Assembly: GCA_003864495.1 (NCBI GenBank)
Contig: ML133457.1
Span: 806,001 to 870,000, forward strand
Direction: 5' to 3'
From: Nemopilema nomurai
Lineage: Eukaryota > Cnidaria > Scyphozoa > Rhizostomeae > Rhizostomatidae
Length of the DNA: 64,000 nt
The position numbers and the translations under genes were made by a program. Under the pieces are notes generated by a model. The model was given only the letters and a program-made list of their open reading frames with translations, had not been told where the DNA came from and searched no databases. Position 1 is the first letter of the stretch, and every line of letters starts with the position of its first letter. Shown in pieces: positions 35,071 through 46,414 of the stretch.

Positions 35071-37791
35071 AGCCTGTTTATACTGTGTCACGTGATACGG
35101 TGAGCGTCCTGAGACAAATGTAATTGGTTGTTTCAGCATTCTCAATTCAGAGGAAATTTTCCCATGCCAAAGAATTACTTCAAAGAATTTTCAGGTATCT
35201 ACAAGGAAGGACAGATCAATGCTAGCTCTTCAAGCAGCGACGAAGGGGAATTCGAGGGCCTTGATGAGTTAAAGTCGAGTGAAAGTCGAGAGCGTTTGGC
35301 CGGGGCTTGAAGCAGTTCCACTACACGAAAAAGCTGTGGCACAAAATTTCGATGAACAATCACTCCAACCAGCCTATGAGCAATAATAAGCTATTTCTAT
35401 GTTGAATCTGACGTCAATTTTTGAAGGATTTCTCGAACATATATCTTCTTTTTCAGCAGACGTAACTGAACGAGTCTCTTCCATACCATATGTGTAAAAA
35501 CATGTCTGTTGTAAAATTTGGCTGGAAATGGAGCTAATGGGTTGTGATTAGATACTGGCTTTTAGCTTTAAATTCCAGCACTGTTCCATGAATATTGATG
35601 TTCTAAGAAATTGGCACTTTTGCAGTGATGCCTGCTGTGAATGGAGTTTCCGCCAGTAAATAGAAATCCCATTAGTTAAAAATTGACAAAGTTGGACAAG
35701 TTCAATATCTTCAGTCAAAAACTGACTCGAAGAAAATACTGAGCATTTAAGATATTGTGACACAGTAATAACTTAGCTTGCTAAAATGGAGTCTCTTTCT
35801 ATGCTAGCGAAATTTGAATGGGGAAAAAGCAGCTACAATCACTGGTTTGATGGGGAGTCGTTGATGCACAAATTTGTCGTCAGCAAAGGAACTGTGACGT
35901 ACTCAAGCGAATACTGCACAGCCAATCATTTGACAAGTCAAAGAAGTATGGCCGAGTAACTGTACCTGGGTTTGGAACATGGGCCCCACCGGATCCATGC
36001 AAGAACATCTTCCAAAGATTCTTTCTCTATTTCCTGCCACCAGCTATGACAGACAATTGCAACGTAAACTTTGTCAAGATCAAAGAAGAGATTTTCGCAT
36101 CAACAGAGACGCCGTTCATTTATCAGATCAACCCAGATAACCTTGGAACTGTGAAGGAGTATGACCTGAAGTCTGCACTGGAAGGTATGTAGACACAAAC
36201 ATGTGCAAACTCTGATTATAAATGTCAAGCAATGCAATATTCTGGCTAGGCGACATCTATACACCAACGAAAACAATACATTAAGGTTTCCCAGGTATAA
36301 AAAAATTGTGACACCCGATCTGAAGGGACACTCAAATTGAATGGTGCCCTAAGTAGGAGATTGCCCCAAGCGATATTCCCATATTCCTTTGATGCAGTTC
36401 TCGGGTTCCAGTTTAATGCTGGAAACATCTGGAAACACCAATATTTTGTTTCAGAATTGTCGAGTAATTCAATAGGAGTTAATCAAGTAATTCATTGGAA
36501 ATAAACGATAAAGGATCTACGTCTAGAAAGGCCTCATTCTTGTACTCAATCAGAGCTCTCTGTCTCCTTTCAAAGCATTTCCTGTTATAATTTTGCGCAA
36601 TTTCTTTACCTATTGTAATTACTGTCAGGGTTTTGATCTTGTAATGTGTGTATGCCAAGAGATTTAAAATTAATAAATGCATACGATATTTCAAGTTTTC
36701 TTGGCTTTTTATGCCAAATATCAAGAATTGAATTTTCATTACAACATACTCTTCATTTTTATTCATTAATACTTAACACAATTTCGTTGTTAGGTCCCAG
36801 ATCCCTTACGGCCCATCCCCACTACGATGAAGATGGCCAAGTTTACAACATCAGTACGAGTTACCTCGATTTTAGATACCAAATTTTCAAGCTTCCATCA
36901 AAAACAAGCGATTCAGACCCCTTCTCTGGTACATCAGTTGTGTCTGAGATTCCGTTCAGCTTTACTGGACCTGCCTACTTCCATAGTTTTGGAATCACAG
37001 AGAACTTCTTTCTTCTCATCGAAAATCCACTTGTTCTGGCAAATAAATTGGTGATACTTGCCATGAATTTTCTGAAAGATGCGTTTTTGGACGTGCTGAA
37101 ATGGAAGCCTGAACTAAAGTCAAGAATGCATTTAATTGACCGCCATTCTGGGAAGTTGATTAAAACTTTCTTGGTGGAAAACTTTTTTGCCTTCCATCAT
37201 GTAAACGCTTATGAAGAGTCTAATGAGGTCATAATGGATGTATGTGGTTATCCGGATGCCTCTGTGCTCCAGGCCTTCTATTTGCACAATCTGAGAAATG
37301 GCTTGAAAGGGATGGACTACACAACACCAATGCTTCGCAGGTACCGGTTACCAATCCCAGCATCCGGAATGGAAGAAAAGGAACCGGAAGCACTAGCAAA
37401 ACTTGCCAATGGAGAAGAATATGAAGTTATCTGTCAAGGATTTGATCTACCACGCATCAACTACTCATTCAACGGAAAGAAATACAAATATGCCTATGGC
37501 ACCGTGTTTCGAGACAATGATTTCTTTCTTGAAAACATTGCCAAAGTCAACGTTGATACAAAAGAAGCAATTAGCTGGGTTGAGGCGGACAGCTACCCGT
37601 CCGAACCAGTATTCGTCCCAGCTCCGGACGCTAAAGAAGAGGATGATGGCATTGTGCTCAGTGCAGTTGTCGGTGTCCTAGGAAAGCCTTCATTTCTCCT
37701 ATTTCTTGACGGGAAGACCTTCACAGAAATCGCCCGGGCTGTTGTTCCTTGCAAACTGGCGTTGACATTTCATGGAGCATGTCTGCATTAA

Positions 37792-38873
37792 TTGTATCTC
37801 AAAGTAGCTCAAAGTAACATCGAGCAACAAACCATTTATTCAATGAAAATGAACTATAATATTTTTATTAAATTGTTAAATTGAACTAAATGATTGTATG
37901 GCTTGAAAATATTGATAAGTCTTTCCTTGTTAGGCGTTGATACTTGAATTACGGCTTAATTGAAATCGCAAAAGTTAAATTTAGTTGCTTTTGCTCCCAG
38001 ATATTGTTGCACCAAAGTTCGATTCAATTTTAGGCATTTTTGTGTGTATGGAATGTTGTATGAATCTGTCATTAAACATCAGTCTTCAGCAGTGGTATTT
38101 CGTTGTTTAATTAGCATGGTTGGCGATTTGTATCTGAAGGTAGAGGGGGAGGGGGGGGGCCAAATGTGAAGATTATTGAAGAGTCTCATAAAAGCAGCCA
38201 CCAAGGTTGGCGGTGAGAAAAGTTTTGAACACGTGTCATTCGAGGGACGCTCTATCAAACCACCCAAAAGAGTTTAGACATAAGAAAGTCAATGGAAGTA
38301 TTTTCCAGCTTTCTTTACCACCATATCCTATACCCTTGGTACTAGACTCACTATATGTAAAATAATACCCAACCAGTTCCATTCTATATACCTGGTACTA
38401 GAGTCCATGGCTTATAGCTTTCTCCGTTTTAATGTAAAGATTGGATCAAAAAAATTATATAATTTTAGGTTAGTCTTATCGGCCCGAGCGGCCGGGTAGG
38501 GGTCTTGAATTAGCTCTACTATAAGATCCCTTCCCAACCATTTGGTTCTTTTTTAAATTTTAAATTTCATCAATCTAATGATTTGGTATCATAGATTATG
38601 GTAAACCTAGTCCAATTCATGTACTCGTTTCTTTACTTTTTATTAATCATAACTAAATTGTACTTCTTGTTGGTTGAAATGAAAGCTCTTATGTCGTATG
38701 TCTTTTTGGTCCAAATAATTTTAGATGAAAAAAGCATTCGAAACAGTAAACAAAAGAATGAAATATGAATCAGAAAATATGAGTAAGGAAACATTAAGAG
38801 AGAAAGCTTTGAGTTTTCACGGCTAAGCAAAGAAACCTACCATATCATGATTTGTTGATGAAACAGCTTTTTT
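37792..38873. other. 3' flank of copy B and intergenic DNA
   Basis: The first 120 bp or so are homologous to the 3' flank of copy A and then diverge. The rest is AT-rich without a recognisable gene. A G-rich run lies at about 38140-38160. Confidence 0.5.
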
Positions 38874-39235
38874 TATAAGAAACCTAGCTTTGGTCCTAGT
38901 ACTAAAAGTTTCTTAAAAGTTTTTTATTTTTAGATAAACATCAAATTTTGCGCCTACCCTTGCATATTAATTGTATTAAAGTTTATAACATAACAGTATG
39001 ATTTGATATTGTAATTCTTGTTCATTATTCTTTTGGAAACAATGGTACTTTTTATCGAGACACCAGGTACAGTGTGCTTAAATTCTTGTATTATTTTTGT
39101 ATTATTACCGAGACACCCGGTACGTATTATTTTCCGGCTCAGAAAGTCATCTTATTTTTTAGAGTTTCTTAAAAATATTGATTTAGTTCTAAAAGTTTCT
39201 TAAATTTTTGGGGCTATAGTACTAGGTTTCTTATA
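38874..39235. mobile_element. MITE with TATAAGAAACCTAG ends
   Basis: A 362-bp segment starts TATAAGAAACCTAG and ends with the exact complement, CTAGGTTTCTTATA. Both arms also share ACTAAAAGTTTCTTAA in inverted form, shifted slightly. There is no gene inside. The superfamily is unclear because the flanks show no clear duplication. Confidence 0.7.
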
Positions 39236-40590
39236 AACCGGTTTCGTATAAAAAAACGTGTACGTGGACATGTGACAATATATATTCTTCTTAATCATAG
39301 TTCTATCAGGAAAAACGTAAAAAGCTGCCAGTGTTCTATTTGTGCTCTATTACTATTGCCATCCAACCTTGACAATGATCACATTCAAAATGGAAACAAT
39401 ACTACATACTGGTCAGAAATGGGATTAATCATTTCACATGTTCTGTGCAACAATAGAAACACAAAAGAAGCTAAACTGCATAGTGCCTCCGCATGTGTTG
39501 TACTGCTACTCCGCAGGTTATCAGTTTCCTGATGTTGTCGAAACAGGCGCAGCGCAGGCGCAGCTAAATGTACGACGCACAAGGGCCAATCGCGCCTACC
39601 TGGCCAATCACGAATCTCACATTCTCAGCATGCAAAATGACAATGTGATTGCTTATTTTCATTTTGGTGGTCTCGTTTCACTGCCGTGCCTTAACGGATT
39701 CGTATCCACCCGTTTACACGGCGCCAATGAAGAAACGGATCCAGGTGGATTGGCTCTCTAATCGTACCCAAAGAGGCACGCATCTCTCCCAGTCATTAGA
39801 CCTAGTTAAAGGTCAAATTTCTGCCTCGTTGGATTCAATGCAAGCGTCACTCGACAACAATTAGCAGAATCACAATAATGGAAATGACACATCGACCCAA
39901 GGTAACAAGTAGTTGTAAACAAGATTACGATTGATCACAGATACTGCACGCAACACAGCTTATTTACAAACCCTAACACGTCACAAAAGAAAACCAGCGG
40001 AAAGCAAAGGATTATTGTTGATCATTTACTGAAGTTGACGAGGATTTCTTTGCTATATTAATATCTTCGATTAATTTAGTCTCTCTTGGGTGGGTCCAAA
40101 GACCGACATATGTTACCCAGTACGCGAATAAGACGCTGGCAATCAAAACATTACACTCGTTTCTATTAATTATTATGAAAAACTTAGGTCCGAAGCTTGC
40201 ACACAGGCTACTCGTACTTGAATTATGTCACTTCAATACAAATTTGCGGTTTGCATACCTCAGGTTAATAGAATTGATTTGACTTCCTTCAAGAGCCAAT
40301 TCTTTTGAGATGCGAAATTTGTTATGAAAAACTATTGTCGTCGAGAGAGTAGGTGATATATCATAGCTTCTACGAAAATCAAATAAGATGAAATGCAATT
40401 ATAAAGCATCTGCAGTGCTCAGGGCTTGGTATTTTCGTATGTTAATGATTTCAAACTTAAATGTTTTCTTTTGTGATTCCTTGGTCTTTGCATCGAACCG
40501 AGGGGCAAATCACTACAAAAATCTCGTACACCTTATAAAAAAATAAGATAGAAAAATTGTGTTGTTTTATCAAAGAATCCCAGGAAGTCC
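39236..40590. other. Intergenic, no gene seen
   Basis: Open frames near 39438-39864 overlap one another in different phases and show no family resemblance. Nothing else distinct is seen. Confidence 0.5.
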
Positions 40591-40764
40591 AGGCACCGCG
40601 GAGCGTTGATAAAATTGGGGGGTCTAAAAAAGTGGGGGGGGGGGCTAAAACCATTGAAAAAAGAGGCTTTATTGGTAGTTTATTACTTAATATTTGGGGG
40701 AACTAAAGTTTTGCAAAAATTGGGGGGACTAAAGCCCCCTCAGCCCCCCTGCTCCGTGGTGCTT
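40591..40764. mobile_element. Short G/C-rich candidate MITE
   Basis: AGGCACCGCGGAGC at the left end pairs with GCTCCGTGGTGCTT at the right end. GAAGTCC occurs directly outside both ends, giving a possible 7-8 bp target duplication. The interior has repeated GGGGGGNCTAAA blocks and no reading frame. Confidence 0.55.
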
Positions 40765-42216
40765 GAAGTCCTATTGTTTTCATGGAAATCTTGTACGCTA
40801 TTTGCCAGAGTGAATTGCCTCTCGCATCGAACCGTATTTATTGATAGTGGACGATGTGTTTTGTACATATAAATCTTTCCTTTGTAGGGAGTAAAGGAAC
40901 ACTTCCAAGTGCCAGATTTTCCCCAATTTAACAAGTATACTTATCGAAGTATTGACTTCCATAACACAAATCGAAAAAAATAATTTCTTGGAATTGGGCA
41001 AATCATTGCATTCCTCAGCAAATTATGTTTTTGATGCTTTTGTTAAAAAATTGTATAAAGACTCATGATACGGAACCGTGGTAGCCCATATAGGTATACC
41101 TCAACATATTATGCCGTCACAATATATTCACATTGTAGCGTTAAATGTGCTACCTAAAATTGACAAAGAAATTCTAATCCCAGAACAGTTACTTGCGTGT
41201 AGTGCAGCTATTGCCCTTTGTACTTGCAACAATAACTTAAGGTGAAAAATACACTGCGCCACCATAAGGCGGGTAGTCCAAAGTTCAACTTGTGCGCCGG
41301 TTTGCAGTGAAGCAGTACGTACTTGGCACCCTCGGGAGAGAACACGCGTGGATCTGGCTCATTCCTTGCGAAAGTCTGTAGCATAGGTGAGTTATATTTG
41401 CGAATGAATGTCAAACAAGTTGCAGGGTTTTTTATTGATATGATTTAATGGAGATCGTGAATCTACAGCTGCCTTTCCTTTTGACATCTGATGCGTGCGT
41501 GCTCTAGATTTTATGGTTTGCGAACAGTCCCAGCAACTTGCTGTCCAGACCAATAAACAATAAATATATTTGGTGCTTTTTTGCGAGTTTTTATGGGAAA
41601 ATATAGAAAAGAAGGCTACGAGTTCAAACATTTAAACTCTGTATAATGATTTTACTAGAGAACAACCTTTAGACCCCAATGATTTTGGTCGTGGATGAGG
41701 AACTCCCCTTTTACATGAAAAGATACCGGTCGCCTGCCAAGGAAAGCCAGGTGCATTTGTTGCATTCATAAAAGACAGACCATTGTGCAGTGAGCCGCTC
41801 CGCAATTCTTGCCTTTATAATTACTTGAAAAATCCGGTACTTTTTAAAGTTTATAGTGGGAAATCGTATGTTATTTTTTGTAACCCGAAGAGCTTATATT
41901 TCGGGGGAAGACCCATTTTGTATTTTTGACTGACCATCGGAATTCACTTCTAAAACAAAAAAGATAAGTTATCAACATGAAAGAAGTAAACAACAAACAT
42001 TTACCTGGAATATTCTCTATGGTCTGTCTTGGACTTAGCCAGCCTACAAAATAAGATCACAAGCTACAACCTTTTTCAATATCCCTCTTTGTATATCATA
42101 ATATCCTCATAGCTTCTCTATTTGAAATTGATATTAAATTAGCCACAGCCATATAAATTTGTGTCTGTCTACATTTCTTGGTAGTTTTTAGGTTTCCATT
42201 ATTTCATTTTAGCAAA
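40765..42216. other. Upstream flank of the elongase gene
   Basis: No coding exon is recognised. The ELOVL start codon follows a TTTTAG-like acceptor (AG at 42211-42212), so a non-coding 5' exon may lie here. I could not place it. Confidence 0.4.
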
Positions 42217-45200
42217 ATGAGTGCAATAGAGAGATTAACAAATTTCTGGGAATGGGCAGAGAGTATTAGAGGTTTGTATAGTAGCTTATTTTTTTCAAGT
42301 CAAAATGTTAAATTTAAAGATGAATTTAATTTCAAGTGATATATCTCTATTGAGAAAAGTAACATTAACTATGAATATTTGTGAAGATTGTATAATAGCT
42401 CTGTATTAAAAGTTAGTAGTTGTGAAATGATGGTCATATTAATGGTAGGTGCTTGTGCATTCTTGGGGCATTTTTATACTTATGCATACCAGAAAGGACT
42501 GACAAGGAAACATTTTAAGCATGCATATACATGAAAATAGAGAATTGGTAAACTTTTCTGTATAATGTTTAAAGATCTGCAGTTCAGAAAGTTTGTACTG
42601 TTGAGTACTATTACGTTCAACCAAGATGTATGGTGTGTAAAACATTTTGTGTGAATAATGAAATTATCTCAAAATGCATTTAATTTTTATCTATGAATGT
42701 TTGTGCATTGAAATATTTAATTTGTAGGTCTAAAACACCTAGGACCATAAAGCTACCACCTATTTCTTGACAATTATTAACCTTCAGTGCTAAAGAAGTA
42801 GTTTTTGTTCACTTTTGTCTGGACGTGTTTGGTAATTCAGGTCCATAAACCAGGTGTATATGCCCTCAAATATAAAACATGATGATTCTGTTTATGTTGT
42901 TTAAATAAAAAGTAGCTAATTCGTAAATATTTCCTTTTTAGATGAACGAACAGCAGATTGGTTGTTAATTTCTAGTCCAATTCCAACATTAGTGCTGACA
43001 TTAGTATACTTGCTGTATGTAAAATGGCTTGGTCCGAAGCTGATGGAAAACAGGAAGCCATTTGACTTGAAATACCCATTAGTGCTGTACAATGCAGCAT
43101 TGACAGTCTTGAATTTTTATATATTCAAAGAGGTATGTGTCTGTCTTATGTTCTGATTTTTACTTGTTTTTCTTAGTCAATTCTCAACATATTGATTTTG
43201 CTAAGATAAAGTTATACTGTAAGGTGAGAGATATTTGCTTTCCAATTCATGTGCGAGATTTTTGCTTTCCTTTGCTTTCCAAGTGCAACTTTATATTTGA
43301 TTTTAAACCAATTGTTATGATTTTAACCTGATTTAGGTTGGTTGGAAGATTGTAATCTTTAAATTATCAGAAGTTTGTAATTTGAGAAGTTTTTTTGTTA
43401 GTTCTTGCCTGAACTTGTTTGTCAAAAGATTTGATCAAATGATTAGAAGGAAAACAAGTTTTGTTGCTCAAAACAAGTTTATAGTGGTCAGACCAATTTT
43501 AAACTTGTTATCTTACACTCTTGTAAGAGGAACCCAATAAGTTTACAAGTGCTGAAGTGAATTGATTACAGAAGCAGCAATTCAAGGCAAGATATTTCAT
43601 GTAATGGAAAGGTTATATATTTATTTATTTAAGCGAAGTGCTATGAAGCTGTTTATGAAAAGATTTTTTGAAACAATCTTTATGTTTTGTTTGTCTCAAA
43701 GCTTATTCTTGGTGCTATTGATGCTGGGTATACCTATCCATGTCAACCACTTGTTTTTGATAAAGACCCAAAACATATTCGGGTAATTATACCTTCTTTT
43801 ATCCTTGTCTTCAGTTTTAATGCCATTTCTTGTTAACTATTGTTTTGTTATTTTACTAGTTCATTGAAGTTTATATGTATATACAAATTAAACAGCATTT
43901 TCTTGTATCTTATGTCTTTGATGTATTTGTTATTTTCATATTTTGATAATGTTTTGTTGCCCAATAGACCAAGAATTAATTGAAATGCCCTGCAAGCCCC
44001 ATTTGTGGTGAATATTGTCTACACAGGACCTTATTGTGATTGCTCAAGATTTACTGTCCTTCCTTGTCTTGAACACTGTTCATCACAGAGACTTATTTAT
44101 CCCCCACAATCCTAGAGACTTGGCTTTATGAATTCTGTCAAACTTATTAATAGCAGACATGTCTCTCAAGAAATTATCTTGCCGAAAGATTTCTTGTTAA
44201 ATTCCCACTTTGTGTAACTTAAGATTTATATTCTTTTGCAGATTGCTTCTGCTATATGGTGGTATTACTTCTCAAAAGTAATAGAATACTTTGATACGGT
44301 CAGTCTTTGCTTATTATTGCTAGTCAGTCTGTCATGTTGTGTTATATCTTGGGTAACCCATGATTGTTTGATCTTGGGTAACATGCTTGGGTAATTCATT
44401 GGGTAGGAATAGATAAGTTCTTTACAGTGTTCTTGGACATTAAATTATGCAAAAATTGTACAATATCAAGTGTAAGTAATTATTAGTAGTAATTAATAAG
44501 TAATTAATAAGTGAACTATTTAATGGGAAGGGCAATTATATGAAAACTATGATACCTGTCAGTCTGTATTCATCATTTGATATGTTTACATCATAGGTTT
44601 TCTTTGTTCTGCGTAAAAAAGATGCACAAATCAGTTTTCTGCATGTTTATCACCATGCAACAATGCCTCTGTTATGGTGGATTGGAGTTAAATGGGCTGC
44701 TGGAGGACAATGTAAGTTTTCAGACTCTGAAATTCCAACTTCATTTGCAATACCTTTAAATTAGAATCTAATTTGACCATACTTTGTTGCTGCATTAACA
44801 AGCTTTCCCAGCATTGCTAAATTGTGTGTGGGAGTTTGCTATGAAAATAGATTGAATTGTGATGTAAGAGCTGTGATGTAAGAATTATTGGTGTGTGTGA
44901 ACAAGTGCTTTATGGTAAAGAACTTCAAAATAGCTAGAAATAGCGGAACCATTGCATACGTAAAGCACTTTTTTGTCCCTTTTAAAAGTACTTTTGTGTG
45001 CAAAAACTAGTTCAACTACTTCTAGCTATTTTGAAGTGTCTGTAAAAATATGTAATAAGTGATCTATGTACAAAATATGTAATATAGTTGTCCGTTTGAC
45101 AGATATCATCAGATTTGCGACATGTTTTTATGACATTCATGTCAGTAAAGCAGATAGACCTCTCTTCATAACATTGGACCACAAACTTACTTAAATCTTA

Positions 45201-46414
45201 CAAACTAATATACGAAAATTCCACAACAGCTTTTATACCTTGATATTTAATGATCAATTTTTTCTCCAATTTTTCTAGCAACATATGCTGCTCCAATCAA
45301 TGCATTTGTTCATGTTGTTATGTACACATATTATGGACTCTCAGCATTAGGACCCCAATATCAAAAATATCTCTGGTGGAAGAAATACCTGACCCAATTG
45401 CAGCTGGTAAGTTTTTGTTTTTGTTTTTGTTCTTGTGAGGCGTAAAGTGGGACAAGGAAATGTGCAATTTGCCTTTAATGGATTATTTAAAAACTGAGTA
45501 TCGTTTGGACGATGAAGACAAGATACATGATTCCATGGGGATTGTTTAAAGACAAAGAGACCAACTTAGTGAGATCTTTAGTACCAAAACTTTTAAAATG
45601 GATCTCAATGTAGAGCCATGTTTGTAAGAGCTTTTGTGTGTTACAAGGAATTCAAAATGTCTTAGAGTTAGAAGGGTGGGGGAGCAGCAATTAAGGGTGG
45701 TACGAGGTGTAACATAAAACAGGGAGGGAAGGGCACAGGGAGGGAAGGGCACAGGGAGGGAAGGGCACAGAGAGGGAAGGCCACAGGGAGGGAAGGCCAC
45801 AGGGAGGAAGGCCACAGGGAGGGAAGGCCACAGGGAGGGAAGGCCACAGGGAGGGAAGGCCACAGGGAGGGAAGGCCACAGGGAGGGAAGGCCACAGGGA
45901 GGGAAGGCCACAGGGAGGGAAGGCCACAGGGAGGGAAGGCCACAGGGAGGGAAGGCCACAGGAAGGGAAGGCCACAGGGAGGGAAGGCCACAGGGAGGGA
46001 AGGGCACAAATTCGTATCAAAGGTTCACTATTTAAGAATCTCTAGAATGAGGCTTCACTGATATCTATGATTTTTAAAATATGCAGTCTAATTTTGTACA
46101 GTTTTTTGTTCCCCAGCAGCCCTCCTTTGCTTAAAATTGCTAGATGGTATTTTCTCTTTTTGCAGTTTCAGTTCTTTTTCGCGTTGCTCCACTCAACACA
46201 CTCTTGGTACACGGACTGCCCGTTCCCATCTTGGATGTACGCGGCACTAAATTTGTACCTTGTCTCGTTCATATTTCTCTTTGGCAACTTCTACTTGCAA
46301 GCTTACATACGAAAACAGCGTCTTTACTCCAAAGGCAAGCTAGAAGACCATAACAAAAGCCAGCAGGCTCAGAATGGCCATCTGCAAAATGGTTTCGAGA
46401 AAAAGACAAACTAG
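42217..46414 (+). CDS. Very-long-chain fatty acid elongase (ELOVL4/ELOVL7-like)
   Basis: Seven exons: 42217-42271, 42942-43132, 43702-43782, 44242-44298, 44597-44711, 45279-45406 and 46166-46414. All have GT-AG ends and consistent phase; the product is 291 residues. ELOVL enzymes catalyse the condensing step of the ER chain-elongation cycle, joining malonyl-CoA to an acyl-CoA. The expected motifs are present: KVIEYFDT (121-128, KxxExxDT), the histidine box HVYHH (144-148), [15 protein letters not shown], and TQLQLFQF. Several hydrophobic spans fit a multi-pass ER membrane protein. The last four residues, KKTN, form a KKxx ER-retrieval signal. WWKKYLTQ and WYTDCPFP favour the ELOVL4/ELOVL7 branch over ELOVL3/6; that assignment is by eye. 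Intron 6 holds a 16-bp minisatellite. Confidence 0.95.
45716..46009 (+). repeat. 16-bp minisatellite in ELOVL intron 6
   Basis: About 18 copies of CCACAGGGAGGGAAGG, with a GGCACAG variant at both edges and one 15-bp copy. The strand is strongly G/A-rich. Minus-strand frames across it ([11 protein letters not shown] repeats) stay open only because of the repeat. Confidence 0.95.

Larger units (their letters stand above)
33380..37791 (+). pseudogene. Carotenoid cleavage oxygenase, copy B, frameshifted in exon 2
   Basis: Exons 33380-33536, 35808-36184 and 36794-37791 correspond one to one to copy A, with exon lengths 157, 377 and 998 against 157, 378 and 998. The single missing base is a T in GAATAC(T)TGCACAG near 35913-35915. 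It moves the frame to a stop TAA at 35957-35959. Apart from that, exon 2 is well conserved and differences from copy A are mostly silent or conservative (PPAMTDNCNVNF against PPALTDNCNINF). All four iron-ligand histidine motifs are intact. The coding start is MAGCSENAG as in copy A. Either the gene was inactivated very recently or the missing T is a consensus error. As printed, the frame encodes only about 100 residues. Confidence 0.85.

Noticed and set aside
45546..46020. Three overlapping Pro/Leu-rich minus-strand proteins
   Set aside because: They are open only because the 16-bp minisatellite has no stop on that strand, and they lie in an ELOVL intron.
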